DNA of 64,000 bases from Photobacterium sp. DA100 (lineage in GTDB: Bacteria > Pseudomonadota > Gammaproteobacteria > Enterobacterales > Vibrionaceae), in the NCBI RefSeq assembly GCF_029223585.1, contig NZ_CP119423.1, positions 1,240,001 through 1,304,000 on the forward strand, written 5' to 3'. Within the stretch, counting starts at the first letter, position 1, and each line of letters starts with the position of its first letter. A program made the position numbers and the translations under genes. Below the pieces are notes generated by a model. That model did no database searches. It was not told where the DNA came from and worked only from the letters and a program-made list of their open reading frames with translations. Of the stretch, positions 1 to 9,478 are shown piece by piece.

Positions 1-1
1 T

Positions 2-2431
2 ATCGGTCCGAGTCTACTGACTTCTGTTGCCCGTGCTGCCGAAGAGGTGTCCTCACCGTATTCGGCGGATGGGGTTTGGAAAACAACGGGCTCCCATTGG
101 GGGGCATTTCGCGCCAAGATCTACAACGGCAAGGTTGTTGAGATCAAGCCTCTGGAGCGAGATAAATACCCGACAGATATGATCAATGGGATCAAGGGGA
201 TCATCTATAACCCTTCCCGAGTCCGTTATCCGATGATCCGCTTGGATTGGCTCAAGAAGCACAAGTACAGCGGGGATACCCGGGGCAATAACCGTTTTGT
301 CCGGGTGACTTGGGACGAAGCGCTGGATATCTTTTACAACGAGCTGGAACGGATCCAAAAGGATTACGGGCCATGGGCACTGCATGCCGGTATGACTGGC
401 TGGCGGCAAACCGGCCAGTTCCACAGCTGTGGCAACCATATGCAACGTGCCGTGGGGATGCACGGTAACTTCATGACTAAGGTCGGGGACTATTCGACCG
501 GTGCCGGCCAGACGATCATGCCGTACGTGCTGGGCTCGACCGAGGTCTATGCCCAGGGCACCTCTTGGCCTGATATCTTGGAAAACAGCAAAACGGTGAT
601 CTTGTGGGCCAATGATCCGCTCAAGAATACCCAGGTCGGTTGGCAGTGCGAGACCCACGACTCCTACATGTATTACGAGCAGCTCAGGGACAAGGTGGCC
701 AAGGGCGAGATCAAAGTGATCTCAGTCGATCCGGTGAAATCGAAAAGCCAGAATTACCTGGGGTGCGATCAGCTCTACGTGAACCCGCAAACGGATGTGC
801 CTTTTATGCTGGCCATCGCCCATACCTTGTACAAGGAAGAGCTCTACGACAAGGCGTTCATCGAAACCTATGCCTTGGGCTTTGATGAGTTCATGCCTTA
901 CGTACTGGGCGAAACCAAGGACAAAGTCGAGAAAACTCCGGAGTGGGCGGAGCCTATATGCGGCGTCAAGGCCGATGATATCCGTGAGTTTGCCCGTCTG
1001 TTGGCGAAGGAGCGTACCCAGCTGATCTTCGGCTGGGCGGTGCAGCGCCAGCAGCACGGCGAGCAGCCATATTGGATGGGTGCCGTCATTGCCACCATGC
1101 TGGGCCAAATTGGCTTGCCGGGGGGCGGTATCTCTTATTCTCATCACTACAGTGGGGTGGGGATCCCTCCTACAGGGGCTGCAGGCCCTGGTGGCTTCCC
1201 GCGTAATGTTGACGAAGGTAAGAAACCGAAATGGGATAACGATGACTTCAAGGGGTACAGCCGGACCATTCCTGTTGCCCGCTGGGTTGACGCGATTCTC
1301 GAGCCGGGTAAGGAAATCAATTACAACGGGTCGAAGGTTGTCTTGCCCGATACCAAGATGCTGGTGGTCAGCGGTTGTAATCCCTGGCACCACCATCAGG
1401 ACCGTAACCGGATGAAAACGGCATTCCAGAAGCTGCAAACGGTGGTGACGATTGATTTTGCCTGGACCGCAACCTGCCGCTTTTCGGACATTGTGCTGCC
1501 AGCTTGTACCCAGTTCGAGCGCAACGACATCGATTTGTACGGGGCCTATTCGGGCACTGGTATCCTAGCGATGCACAAACTGGTGGACCCGCTTTACCAG
1601 TCGCGTACCGACTTTGATATCTTTACTGATTTTTGCCGGCGCTTCGGCCGCAACAAGGAATACACCCGCGGTATGGATGAAATGGAGTGGGTACGTTTGC
1701 TCTATGAGGATTGCCGCGAAGCCAATAAAGCCAATTTTGAAATGCCGGAATTCGACGAATTCTGGGAAGTGGGCCAAGCCGGTTGGGTCGACTTTGGCGA
1801 AGGCAAGAACTTCGTTCGCCATGCCGACTTTCGCGAAGATCCCGAAATCAACCCGCTGGGCACGCCATCCGGTTTTATCGAAATCTACAGCCGCAAAATT
1901 GCCAGTTATAACTACGAGCACTGCCAGGGGCACCCGATGTGGTTTGAAAAAGCCGAGCGTTCGCATGGTGGACCGAGTTCCGACAAGTATCCGCTCTGGC
2001 TGCAGTCGTGCCACCCTGATCAGCGCCTGCACTCACAGATGTGCGAGTCGGATGAGTACCGGGCGACCTATACGGTACAGGACCGCGAGCCGGTCTATAT
2101 CAGTCCGGAAGACGCGAAAGCCAGGGGGATTAACGACGGTGACTTGGTCAGGGTCTTCAATGATCGCGGCCAGCTCCTAGCCGGGGCGGTGGTGTCAGCC
2201 GATTACCCGCCCGGGGTGATCCGGATCCACGAAGGAGCCTGGTATGGCCCGCTCAACGAGAAGCTCGGGGCAATTGATACCTACGGCGATCCGAATACCC
2301 TGACCATGGATGTCGGCTCTTCCGAGTTGGCCCAGGCGACCAGTGCCAATACCGTGGTGGTGGATATCGAGAAATTCAAAGGCGAGGTACCGCCGATAAC
2401 TTCATTCGGCGGGCCGATTTATGAGTCCTGA
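2..2431 (+). CDS. torA: Trimethylamine-N-oxide reductase TorA (5' end cut by window)
   Basis: Periplasmic molybdopterin oxidoreductase that reduces TMAO (or a related N-/S-oxide) as terminal electron acceptor. The frame is open to the window edge; the first visible residues ([15 protein letters not shown]) match the end of a Tat signal peptide, so the true start lies upstream and the GTG at 47 is internal. The mature part follows E. coli TorA closely: [10 protein letters not shown] at the N-terminus, the molybdenum-ligand serine in GDYSTGAGQ (Ser codon 494-496), [11 protein letters not shown], and the C-terminal [11 protein letters not shown] and [11 protein letters not shown] segments of the MGD-binding domain. 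809 residues are visible. TorZ/BisC-type relatives are the alternative. No torD or torC is seen downstream. Confidence 0.88.
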   Translation: MGPSLLTSVARAAEEVSSPYSADGVWKTTGSHWGAFRAKIYNGKVVEIKPLERDKYPTDMINGIKGIIYNPSRVRYPMIRLDWLKKHKYSGDTRGNNRFVRVTWDEALDIFYNELERIQKDYGPWALHAGMTGWRQTGQFHSCGNHMQRAVGMHGNFMTKVGDYSTGAGQTIMPYVLGSTEVYAQGTSWPDILENSKTVILWANDPLKNTQVGWQCETHDSYMYYEQLRDKVAKGEIKVISVDPVKSKSQNYLGCDQLYVNPQTDVPFMLAIAHTLYKEELYDKAFIETYALGFDEFMPYVLGETKDKVEKTPEWAEPICGVKADDIREFARLLAKERTQLIFGWAVQRQQHGEQPYWMGAVIATMLGQIGLPGGGISYSHHYSGVGIPPTGAAGPGGFPRNVDEGKKPKWDNDDFKGYSRTIPVARWVDAILEPGKEINYNGSKVVLPDTKMLVVSGCNPWHHHQDRNRMKTAFQKLQTVVTIDFAWTATCRFSDIVLPACTQFERNDIDLYGAYSGTGILAMHKLVDPLYQSRTDFDIFTDFCRRFGRNKEYTRGMDEMEWVRLLYEDCREANKANFEMPEFDEFWEVGQAGWVDFGEGKNFVRHADFREDPEINPLGTPSGFIEIYSRKIASYNYEHCQGHPMWFEKAERSHGGPSSDKYPLWLQSCHPDQRLHSQMCESDEYRATYTVQDREPVYISPEDAKARGINDGDLVRVFNDRGQLLAGAVVSADYPPGVIRIHEGAWYGPLNEKLGAIDTYGDPNTLTMDVGSSELAQATSANTVVVDIEKFKGEVPPITSFGGPIYES

Positions 2432-2486
2432 CAGGCGAGGCGGTGGCTAGTTGGGTCCGGTTTCCGGTGATCGGGGAGTTTTGCGA

Positions 2487-2520
2487 CAACGCCTGAAGGC
2501 ATCGCTATCTTCAGGCGTTG
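2487..2520 (+). terminator. Hairpin after torA
   Basis: A 12-bp perfect stem (CAACGCCTGAAG / CTTCAGGCGTTG) with a 10-nt loop, 56 bases after the torA stop. No U-run follows, so it may terminate weakly or mainly stabilise the mRNA 3' end. Confidence 0.6.
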
Positions 2521-2650
2521 GCATATTCTCCTAGCACCGTGGAGCCCCTGACAGCCTGTTGCTGACCCATGCGACGTGGCCCCTTAGCCCTCGTTTGTGA
2601 GAGCTCGCGCAGCGCCAACCCGCGAATCTGCCGTATAATGACCTATTGAT

Positions 2651-2721
2651 ATATACCCAAGCTACTTCAAGATGCGGGTTCAGCGATATGATTCCTGCAC
2701 CTTGAGGTAACTTGGGTATAT
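2651..2721. repeat. Palindromic intergenic repeat (MITE/REP-like)
   Basis: Imperfect inverted repeat of about 71 bases. The left arm begins ATATACCCAAGCTACTTCAA and the right arm ends TTACTTGGGTATAT-like on the same strand (CTTGAGGTAACTTGGGTATAT); the arms pair over about 30 bases with a few mismatches. Dispersed palindromes with ATATACCCAAG ends are familiar from Vibrionaceae and some enterobacterial genomes (recalled, not checked). It sits 32 bases before the globin start codon, so it is probably transcribed in that leader. No second copy was seen in the window. Confidence 0.7.
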
Positions 2722-2753
2722 CTGATAGTTTTAGCCGATGGTTGTAGATAGAC

Positions 2754-3194
2754 ATGAAGCCTTACAGACCCAATGATTACAGCATACGAGAAAGAACTGC
2801 GCCGGATTACACGGTAGGGGAGAACGCTTTCAGGGCCGCGGGCGGTGAAGAAGGCATCCGGGCTTTGGTGGAGTCGTTTTACCATCATATGGACACCTTG
2901 CCGCAGGCAAAGACAGTGCGCCAGATGCATGATGATGATCTCAGCGAGTCGATCGATAAGCTGACTACTTTTCTGGTGGGTTGGCTCGGCGGGCCAGCTC
3001 GTTACGAAGAAAAATTTGGCATGATGAACCTGCCGGGGGCCCACCGCCATTTGGCGATAGGGGTGGCAGAGAAGGAAATGTGGCTGCAATGCATGCAAAA
3101 AGCCTTGGACGATCAGGACTATGATGAATTGTTCAAGCGCCATGTCATGGTCCAGCTGTCATTCCCCGCGGAGATGTGCCGTAACCGTACCTAA
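2754..3194 (+). CDS. Group II truncated hemoglobin
   Basis: 146-residue truncated globin of the YjbI/TrHbO type, a cytoplasmic heme protein that binds O2 or NO. The sequence shows AAGGEEGIRALVESFYHHMD in helix A/B, a proximal-His region MNLPGAHRHLAIG, and the group II TrpG8 in MWLQCMQKAL. It is about 15 residues longer at the N-terminus than minimal globins. It lies between torA and a convergent lactate operon, with a palindromic repeat in its leader, and looks monocistronic. The role is unproven; family members are linked to oxygen or nitrosative chemistry. Confidence 0.85.
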   Translation: MKPYRPNDYSIRERTAPDYTVGENAFRAAGGEEGIRALVESFYHHMDTLPQAKTVRQMHDDDLSESIDKLTTFLVGWLGGPARYEEKFGMMNLPGAHRHLAIGVAEKEMWLQCMQKALDDQDYDELFKRHVMVQLSFPAEMCRNRT

Positions 3195-3211
3195 GCTCCT
3201 CATTACTGTAT

Positions 3212-3240
3212 AAAGGGCGTCGCAACACGCCCTTTCCCCC
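3212..3240 (+). terminator. Bidirectional terminator between globin and lutC
   Basis: Stem AAAGGGCGT / ACGCCCTTT with loop CGCAAC. It lies between two convergent genes and is A/T flanked on both sides, so it can serve both. Confidence 0.75.
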
Positions 3241-3281
3241 ATTGCCCACACAGAGCCAGCGAGACCGGCGGCAAATACCAG

Positions 3282-4025
3282 CTAGAGATCGTCAATGATC
3301 ACATAGGTCGCATGGATCGGGCCATGGACCCCGACAACCTTGATCAGTTCAATATCCGCGGTGGAGCTCGGTCCGGAGACGAAGTTCACACACGAAGGCA
3401 GCCGCTCTCCCTGCTGGGCTTTTCTGTGCAGCTCGGCAGTGGCCTGGGTCAAGCGGGCGACCAGTGCGCTTTTGGGCACGACAAACACCGAGGCCTCAGG
3501 CAGCAAGCTGATCGCCCTGCCTTGTGCCGGTTGGCTATAGAGCACCATGGTGCCCGATTCAGCCAGCGCCTGTTCGGCATAAACGATCCCCACCTTTGCC
3601 CGCTCGGCGATCTCGATATTCGGTCCATAGCCTAGCTGGGGATCCCAGATATGGACCCTATGGTCGTCCGTATCGAGCTGCTCGGGGGCAAACAATGCCA
3701 GTAGCCGCGTATCGGCGGACACCAAGGTTTCGCTGGGTGCCCGCGAAGGGCTGGTTGCCGTTTCGTCATTACAATAACCGGCGCAAACCTGCCGCAATGA
3801 TTCGGTCAGTCCCGCCTGGGTAGTGACCAAGGCCTGGGCGCCCAGAGCCTTGCGGGTGTAGTCAATCAGTATCTGTTTGAGTTCGTCGCTGCTTTTTCCT
3901 GCCATGATTTCGTGGTGGCACGCATAGCGCAGCGGCGGACGCTCAACAGGCGTCGTTTGTCGCGGACGCCCCAGTTTGGCGGCGATGTTGTCGAGAAAGC
4001 GTTCGCGGTTGATGATTTCGCTCAT
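3282..4025 (-). CDS. lutC: Lactate utilization protein LutC
   Basis: LUD-domain protein (247 residues), the third subunit of the LutABC (E. coli YkgEFG) L-lactate oxidising complex. The LUD fold is visible from about residue 40 on, with AERAKVGIVYAEQALAESGT and the C-terminal SGPSSTADIELIKVVGVHGP that is typical of LutC. The ATG at 4025 is preferred over a TTG at 4031: GGAG lies 8 bases upstream of it and the TTG would overlap the lutB stop. Last gene of a lutA-lutB-lutC operon. Cytoplasmic; converts lactate to pyruvate together with LutA and LutB. Confidence 0.9.
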   Translation of the reverse strand: MSEIINRERFLDNIAAKLGRPRQTTPVERPPLRYACHHEIMAGKSSDELKQILIDYTRKALGAQALVTTQAGLTESLRQVCAGYCNDETATSPSRAPSETLVSADTRLLALFAPEQLDTDDHRVHIWDPQLGYGPNIEIAERAKVGIVYAEQALAESGTMVLYSQPAQGRAISLLPEASVFVVPKSALVARLTQATAELHRKAQQGERLPSCVNFVSGPSSTADIELIKVVGVHGPIHATYVIIDDL

Positions 4026-4027
4026 GT

Positions 4028-5452
4028 TCAAGACTCCGGGGTAGATTGTCTGTTTTTAAACCAGCTGCGAAACGATGGGCCGTCGGGCTGGGGCAGATCC
4101 CTTGCTTGTGCCCACTCACCGATCGCACCGACCTGCAGCGGTAGTTTGCCGTTTCGGATCAAGCCGCTGGCCAGGGTTGCACCGACCTTCACGGTTTTAT
4201 CCCACAGCAGTGGCCGTGCATTGATGATATTGAACGCTGCCACGCTCAGACGTTCTGCAAGCGGGGCCAGGCCCTGTTCGGCCATTTTTTGGCGGTGCTT
4301 GAGCAGCAGGTCGGATAACGGGATCTTGACCGGGCAGACATCATGGCATGCCCGGCACAGGCTGCAGGCATAGGGCAGCTCCTTGAAATCCTCATAGCCG
4401 CCGAGCAGAGGCGACAGCACCGCACCAATCGGCCCGGAATAGATCGACCCGTAGGATTGCCCCCCGATATGGCGGTAGGCCGGGCAGGTGTTGACGCAAG
4501 CAGCGCAGCGCACGCAGCGCAGGATATCTTTAAATTCTGAGCCCAAGATATCAGAGCGACCATTATCGACGATGACTAAATGGAACTCTTCCGGACCGTC
4601 TAGCTGGTCGTTTTCTCGCGGGCCGGTCAGCGCCGTCACGTAACCGGTTAGCGGAAGGCCGACGGCACTGCGGCAGAGCAGGCTGATCACAATATCCAGC
4701 TCTTCAAAGGTGGGCACGATGCGCTCCATCCCCATCACTGCAATATGGGTTTTGGGCAGGCTGGTGGCGAGCCGGGCATTACCCTCATTGGTAACCAGGG
4801 TTACAGTGCCGGATTCGGCAACGGCAAAATTACAGCCGGTGATCCCGATGTCGGCGTCCAGGAAGTCGTGGCGGATATAGTCCCGCACGTACCGGGTCAG
4901 TGCTTCTGGCTCCTCACTGCCCTGATAGCCGATTTTGTCGCGGAAGATATCACGGATCTGGTAGCGGTTCTTGTGCAGTGCCGGTACCACGATATGCGAT
5001 GGGGCATCGTAGTCGTCGACCTGCAGTATGTATTCGCCGAGATCGGTCTCGACAACGTCACAGCCGTTGCGCTCAATCATTGCATTGAGGCTGATCTCTT
5101 CGGTCACCATGGATTTGGACTTGACGACTTTCTTGGCGTTTTTGTCCCGGATAATGGTTTCGATATAGTTTGTGGCCTCGTCGGCGGTTTGGGCGAAGAA
5201 CACCTTGCCGCCATTGCGTTGGACGCTTTCGCTCAGCTGGTGAAGATAGTAATCGAGATGCTCGAGCACATGGTTGCGGATATCCATCCCCATTTCGCGC
5301 CACTGCTCCCAGTTGCCGAGTTGGTCAGCCGCGATTTGGCGGTTGGCAAACATCCGGGTTTGCGCATTGGCGACCGACTCCCGCATGAAGGTATCTTGCA
5401 TCTGGACTTCGATGCGCTGCTTGAACTGGGTAGTGCTGGTTTTCATCGACAT
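4028..5452 (-). CDS. lutB: Lactate utilization iron-sulfur protein LutB
   Basis: 474-residue iron-sulfur subunit of the lactate oxidation complex. An N-terminal LUD-like domain ([15 protein letters not shown]) is followed by two ferredoxin-type clusters, [12 protein letters not shown] and [12 protein letters not shown], near residues 310-375. A strong ribosome site (GGGAGG) precedes the ATG by 8 bases. It follows lutA by 14 bases and runs into lutC with a few bases of overlap at most, so the three genes are one transcription unit. A dedicated LutR or LldR regulator and a lactate permease are not seen next to it. Confidence 0.93.
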   Translation of the reverse strand: MSMKTSTTQFKQRIEVQMQDTFMRESVANAQTRMFANRQIAADQLGNWEQWREMGMDIRNHVLEHLDYYLHQLSESVQRNGGKVFFAQTADEATNYIETIIRDKNAKKVVKSKSMVTEEISLNAMIERNGCDVVETDLGEYILQVDDYDAPSHIVVPALHKNRYQIRDIFRDKIGYQGSEEPEALTRYVRDYIRHDFLDADIGITGCNFAVAESGTVTLVTNEGNARLATSLPKTHIAVMGMERIVPTFEELDIVISLLCRSAVGLPLTGYVTALTGPRENDQLDGPEEFHLVIVDNGRSDILGSEFKDILRCVRCAACVNTCPAYRHIGGQSYGSIYSGPIGAVLSPLLGGYEDFKELPYACSLCRACHDVCPVKIPLSDLLLKHRQKMAEQGLAPLAERLSVAAFNIINARPLLWDKTVKVGATLASGLIRNGKLPLQVGAIGEWAQARDLPQPDGPSFRSWFKNRQSTPES

Positions 5453-5466
5453 GGTCTGGACCTCCC

Positions 5467-6186
5467 TCAGCGACTCATTAGTACATCAACGATGTGCATG
5501 ACCTTGATGGGCTTGCCTTCGCGGCTGATACGGCCACCGATATTGATCAGGCAGCTGATATCCGCCCCGATCAGGTAGTCGGGAGCGGCCGCGCTGATGT
5601 GGCTGACTTTTTCTTTGACCATTTCACCGGAGATTTCGGCCATCTTGACCGAAAATGTCCCGCCGAATCCGCAGCATGTTTCCTGGTGGTTGATAGGCAG
5701 CAGGGTCAGTCCTTCGACTTGCGCAAGCAATTTGAGTGGCTCCTCGCGCACATTGAGCTTGCGGATCAAGCTGCATGACGGGTGGTAGACCGCGCGGCCA
5801 TCTAGTTTGGCGCCAAGCCGGGTAATGCCCAATTGGTTGACGATAAACTGGGTGAGTTCAAAAAAACGGTCGGCAATCTGCTGTGCCCTCAAGGCCCACT
5901 GTGGCTCATCGGCCAGGTATTCCGGGTAGCGTTTGATGGAGGCGACGCAAGAGCCTGCCGGAGAGACGATTGGGTACTCATTCGCTTCAAAGGCCATGAT
6001 GAGATTTTTCATGCCATTCTTGCTGGCGTGGATGTAGCCACTGTTGAGCGAAGGTTGGCCGCAGCAGCCTTGCTGTTCTGGGAAGATGACTTCACAGCCG
6101 AGTTGCTCCAGCAGTAATACACTTTTTTTGGCGACGTCCGCCTTGACGGTATCGCACAGGCAGGTGGCGAATAGGTTGACCTTCAT
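5467..6186 (-). CDS. lutA: Lactate utilization protein LutA (CCG-domain)
   Basis: 239-residue subunit with two CCG cysteine-rich domains, as in heterodisulfide reductase and glycolate oxidase subunits. The motifs are [12 protein letters not shown] near residue 40 and [11 protein letters not shown] near residue 170, with a preceding HPSCSLI. First gene of lutABC, with GGAGC 5 bases before its ATG. Its promoter must lie in the AT-rich stretch above 6186; no operator was recognised. Expected to pass electrons from lactate to the respiratory chain together with LutB. Confidence 0.92.
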   Translation of the reverse strand: MKVNLFATCLCDTVKADVAKKSVLLLEQLGCEVIFPEQQGCCGQPSLNSGYIHASKNGMKNLIMAFEANEYPIVSPAGSCVASIKRYPEYLADEPQWALRAQQIADRFFELTQFIVNQLGITRLGAKLDGRAVYHPSCSLIRKLNVREEPLKLLAQVEGLTLLPINHQETCCGFGGTFSVKMAEISGEMVKEKVSHISAAAPDYLIGADISCLINIGGRISREGKPIKVMHIVDVLMSR

Positions 6187-6782
6187 ACTTGCTCCAGTGC
6201 TTGGGGTGAAGTGGCTAGCGAGCTAACGCTTCACTCTTTGTAATTTTGTTTACAGGGTGTAACGAAATGTTGGTATGGGAAGAATATTGTAGGGAATAGC
6301 CGGCTGGGCGCTACGGTTTTTTGTTGGCATTAATGCGCAAATCAGCACAATGATGTAGAGGGCGCTAAATTGGAATAAATAAAAGCAAGCTGAAATATAT
6401 ATATAAAATAGCCACTTATTATTTATTGCGCTTAAGGTGGTGAGATTCTATTTATCCACTTTTGGAAATAATGATTTTGTATCCCTGGCCAAATCCACGG
6501 AGTAGAAATGCCACGATTTTCCAGGCCCGAACAGTCAGGTGTTTGGGCTTTACATCGGTCTGAGGCACTAATGTTTGTAAGATAACGACAAATCGGACTA
6601 TTTAGACGGGGAGGTGAAAGTTAGTTACCGACCTGACCTATAAAAAATGGGAATAGGTAGATATCCGTTTTTTCATTTTTCTTTTGCCGGCCAATCCGTA
6701 TCCTATCGCCGCCTCTGGCGAAGCTGTCGCTCCAGAGGGCGTTTGTCTATTGCTGTGTTTTACCTTGTGTGTTGGAAGTGGT
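6187..6782. other. Long divergent intergenic region
   Basis: About 600 bases between divergent lutA and the first TSUP gene. It is AT-rich around 6340-6480 (GAAATATATATATAAAATAG) and must hold the lutA promoter. I found no CRP, FNR or known lactate-regulator operator and no credible small gene. A GGGGAGG at 6608 has no sensible ORF behind it. Confidence 0.5.
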
Positions 6783-7571
6783 ATGGAATTTTCGTGGGAA
6801 ATTATCGGGGCCCTGTTTGTCGTAGCTAGCCTGGCCGGTTTTATTGATGCCATCGCTGGAGGGGGAGGGATGCTGACCGTTCCCGCTTTGCTCGCGGCGG
6901 GGATCCCACCGGCCCAGGCGCTGGCCACCAACAAGCTGCAAAGCTCGTTCGGGAGTTTTTCTGCCACCCTGTATTTTGTCCGCAATGGCTTGGTTCGGCT
7001 CAACGAGATGCGCCTGGCAATTTTGTGTACTTTCGTCGGCTCTGCTGCTGGGGCCATGCTTGTCCAGTATATGGATGCCGGAACCTTGACGATGGTTATT
7101 CCGGCCTTGTTGGTGGCGATTGCGCTGTACTTTCTCATCGCGCCAGAAGCCGGTGACGGTGGTGGTCAGCCCAAGCTGGGCCAGGCCGGTTTTGCCCTAA
7201 CCGTCGGCACCGGGATCGGCTTTTACGATGGCTTTTTTGGCCCGGGGACAGGGTCGCTGTTTGCCATCTGCTTCGTTGTCATCGCCCAGCTCGGGATTGT
7301 CGAGGCCACGGCGAAAACCAAGGTGCTGAATTTCACCTCCAACTTTGCAGCCTTGCTGTTTTTCATTGTCGCCGGCCTGCCCATTTGGGAGATCGGCTTG
7401 GTGATGGCGCTTGGCGGCTTTATGGGAGCGAGGCTCGGCGCAAAGGTGGTGGTGACCAAGGGACGTAAATTGATACGTCCTCTTGTTGTGATGGTCTCGA
7501 TGGTAATGGCGGTCAAGCTGCTGGCCGAGCAGCATCCGCAGTGGCTGGAAACCATCGTGTCGTTTGTATAG
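6783..7571 (+). CDS. TSUP (TauE/SafE) family permease, copy 1
   Basis: 262-residue inner-membrane permease of the sulfite-exporter TauE/SafE family (YfcA type), with about 8 hydrophobic segments and the paired family motifs GFIDAIAGGGG near residue 20 and GTGIGFYDGFFGPGTGS near residue 140. The start is set at the ATG at 6783 (GGAAG just upstream) rather than an earlier TTG because its close relative at 11158 begins at the same residue (MEFSWEI versus MELSFDV). The substrate is unknown; family members export sulfite, sulfonates or other small anions. The downstream neighbour is convergent. Confidence 0.9.
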   Translation: MEFSWEIIGALFVVASLAGFIDAIAGGGGMLTVPALLAAGIPPAQALATNKLQSSFGSFSATLYFVRNGLVRLNEMRLAILCTFVGSAAGAMLVQYMDAGTLTMVIPALLVAIALYFLIAPEAGDGGGQPKLGQAGFALTVGTGIGFYDGFFGPGTGSLFAICFVVIAQLGIVEATAKTKVLNFTSNFAALLFFIVAGLPIWEIGLVMALGGFMGARLGAKVVVTKGRKLIRPLVVMVSMVMAVKLLAEQHPQWLETIVSFV

Positions 7572-7609
7572 CGCCGTTGGCACCGCTAGCCCATTGTGTC
7601 TGGCTGCTA

Positions 7610-8320
7610 TCAAGCAACCAGTTCGGCGGTGTCAGCGGTGGCCCACTCAATACAGGCCTTGGCCAGGATATCGAGTGAGTCGAGGCACTGCTGTGGCTGG
7701 TGGAAGACGGTTTCTGCCAGCGCAACCGGTATTTCCGTGCAGCCCAAGATAACGGCCTCGGCCCCTTGTTCGAGCAGGGCATCAAACACCGGCTTCATCA
7801 AACGGTGACCCTGCTCGACATCACCGGCCTTGACCGCATAGATCCCGTCCATCACGGCTTGCTGCTGGTCCTGTGTCGGGGCAACCGCCGCAATTTGCTT
7901 TTGCGCCAATTTGGTCTGGTACATCCGGGTTGCCATGGTGGCGGTGGTGGCCATAATGCCGACTTTGCGGTAGCCACGCTGCTGGGCTTCGTCCACAACA
8001 CTGTCTAGTATGCTGATCATGTGTACCCGGCAGGTGTTGCTCAGGCGGGGATACCAGTAGTGCGCGGTATTGCACGGCATAACAATACACTCGGCCCCGG
8101 CTTGTTCGAGTTGCTCCATGCCCTGTTTAAGGACCGGGTAGGGATCGTCGCCGTTGCTGATCAGGAAGGCGGTACGATCAGGGATTTGGGGATTATTACT
8201 AACCAGCATAGGAATATGCTGTTGATCGCTGCAGGCCGGTGTCTGCGCGATAATTTTTTGCATGAACTCGACAGTGGCTAGTGGCCCCATTCCGCCCAAT
8301 ATACCTAATTTCCTGCTCAT
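7610..8320 (-). CDS. Aspartate/glutamate racemase family protein
   Basis: 236-residue PLP-independent amino acid racemase (YgeA/RacD-like). Both catalytic cysteines are present, in VMPCNTAHYW and ILGCTEIPVAL, and the N-terminus has the typical KLGILGGMGPLAT. The ATG at 8320 is chosen because that motif follows directly and AGGA lies 9 bases upstream; a longer frame exists but is unsupported. It is divergent from a HypT-like LysR gene, with a Dcu-type carrier just beyond. This context suggests racemisation of aspartate or a related amino acid linked to C4-dicarboxylate uptake (inference). Confidence 0.88.
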   Translation of the reverse strand: MSRKLGILGGMGPLATVEFMQKIIAQTPACSDQQHIPMLVSNNPQIPDRTAFLISNGDDPYPVLKQGMEQLEQAGAECIVMPCNTAHYWYPRLSNTCRVHMISILDSVVDEAQQRGYRKVGIMATTATMATRMYQTKLAQKQIAAVAPTQDQQQAVMDGIYAVKAGDVEQGHRLMKPVFDALLEQGAEAVILGCTEIPVALAETVFHQPQQCLDSLDILAKACIEWATADTAELVA

Positions 8321-8526
8321 CTTATTGTTCCTACAGTATTTTCCACTGAGTTCACTATAGGGTAGCGCTGCGGCGGTGAGAAATGCCGTTGCTGAGCCGG
8401 TCATGCACAATCGGTATGGCCAGATGCGAAAACTGTGATCAGAGTAGCTTGAAACTGCTCCGTATGTGCAATGCGTTTCGCTATACTGCCGTTGCCTTTG
8501 GTTCGGGATAAATACGTTGTACGGAT

Positions 8527-9417
8527 ATGAATATTGAGAGTAAGTGGCTGGAAGATTTTCTGATGTTGGCGGAAGTGAGGAACTTCTCCATGGCGGCGGA
8601 CAAACGCAATGTCACCCAGCCGGCATTTAGCCGGCGGATCAAAGCGCTGGAGCAGACTGTGGGGGCCGAGCTGGTCGATAGAAGCAAGACGCCAATAGCG
8701 CTGACCCCCAGTGGCCGGTTGTTCCGGATCACCGCAAGAACATTGATCAACCAGATGATGGATGGAATCGGCCAGCTCTCGGATCTGTCGAAACTGGGAG
8801 GAAACAATGTCCGTGTGGCGGCCGCCCACTCCTTGGCCACCAGTTTGGTTCCGTCGATTCAATCTGAATTGATGACCGGCAAGCATAAGCCGATTTTGAG
8901 TGTCGAGGCGATCGATGTCGATGATGCGATTGAAGAGTTGCAGGAAGGCGGCTGTGACTTGCTGCTGGCGTTCGATGATGAGCTGCTGCGCCTGCCACCC
9001 TATCAGTCATTGCAAATCGGCCAAGCAGAGCTATTGCCAGTGTGTGCCTGCGATGGTTCAGGCAAGCCGCTGTTCAGAATTACCAACCACAAAGAAGTGC
9101 CTTGGTTGGCCTATAGCCCAAGCTCCTACATGGGACGCCAAGTGGAGGCGATTCGAAACCAGGTGAACTTGCAGCCCGTGTTCCTATCATCCATGACAGA
9201 TTTGCTTAAGACGCTGGTGCTGCAGGGCTTAGGCGTGGCGTGGCTACCCGATTATGCGATAAGACAAGAATTGGAAAACGGCAGGGTTGCCATTGTCGGT
9301 GATGCCTCATTGCGGTTGCCCATTACCTACTATGCCTACCGTTATCAGGCCCGCTTACACCCGGCAGGGGAGCAAGTCTGGCAAGCCTTGCGGTTGCATG
9401 CTGAAAAGCAGGTGTAG
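8527..9417 (+). CDS. LysR-family regulator, HypT-like
   Basis: 296-residue LysR regulator with an N-terminal winged helix (RNFSMAADKRNVTQPAFSRR) and a periplasmic-binding-like effector domain. By eye it aligns along its length with E. coli HypT/YjiE: SKWLEDFL, AIDVDDAIEELQEGGCDLLL, SSYMGRQVEAIRNQ, GVAWLPDYAI. HypT responds to hypochlorite by methionine oxidation; whether this protein does is unknown. It is divergent from the racemase gene and convergent with the Dcu carrier, so it probably controls one or both. Confidence 0.88.
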   Translation: MNIESKWLEDFLMLAEVRNFSMAADKRNVTQPAFSRRIKALEQTVGAELVDRSKTPIALTPSGRLFRITARTLINQMMDGIGQLSDLSKLGGNNVRVAAAHSLATSLVPSIQSELMTGKHKPILSVEAIDVDDAIEELQEGGCDLLLAFDDELLRLPPYQSLQIGQAELLPVCACDGSGKPLFRITNHKEVPWLAYSPSSYMGRQVEAIRNQVNLQPVFLSSMTDLLKTLVLQGLGVAWLPDYAIRQELENGRVAIVGDASLRLPITYYAYRYQARLHPAGEQVWQALRLHAEKQV

Positions 9418-9440
9418 CTGAACCCAGGCATAGACAAACA

Positions 9441-9464
9441 GCGAAGCGCCCTCAGGCGCTTCGC
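9441..9464. terminator. Bidirectional hairpin between LysR and Dcu genes
   Basis: A 10-bp perfect stem, GCGAAGCGCC / GGCGCTTCGC with loop CTCA, between convergent genes. There is no strong U-run on either side. Confidence 0.65.
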
Positions 9465-9478
9465 TCGGTTGGCAGTGA

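Noticed and set aside
2651..2721. Insertion sequence remnant
   Set aside because: No transposase fragment or target duplication; it is a simple palindromic repeat.
4745..5578. 277-residue open frame on the plus strand inside lutB/lutA
   Set aside because: Antisense to two firmly identified genes with iron-sulfur and CCG motifs; the translation resembles no family and is a high-GC shadow.
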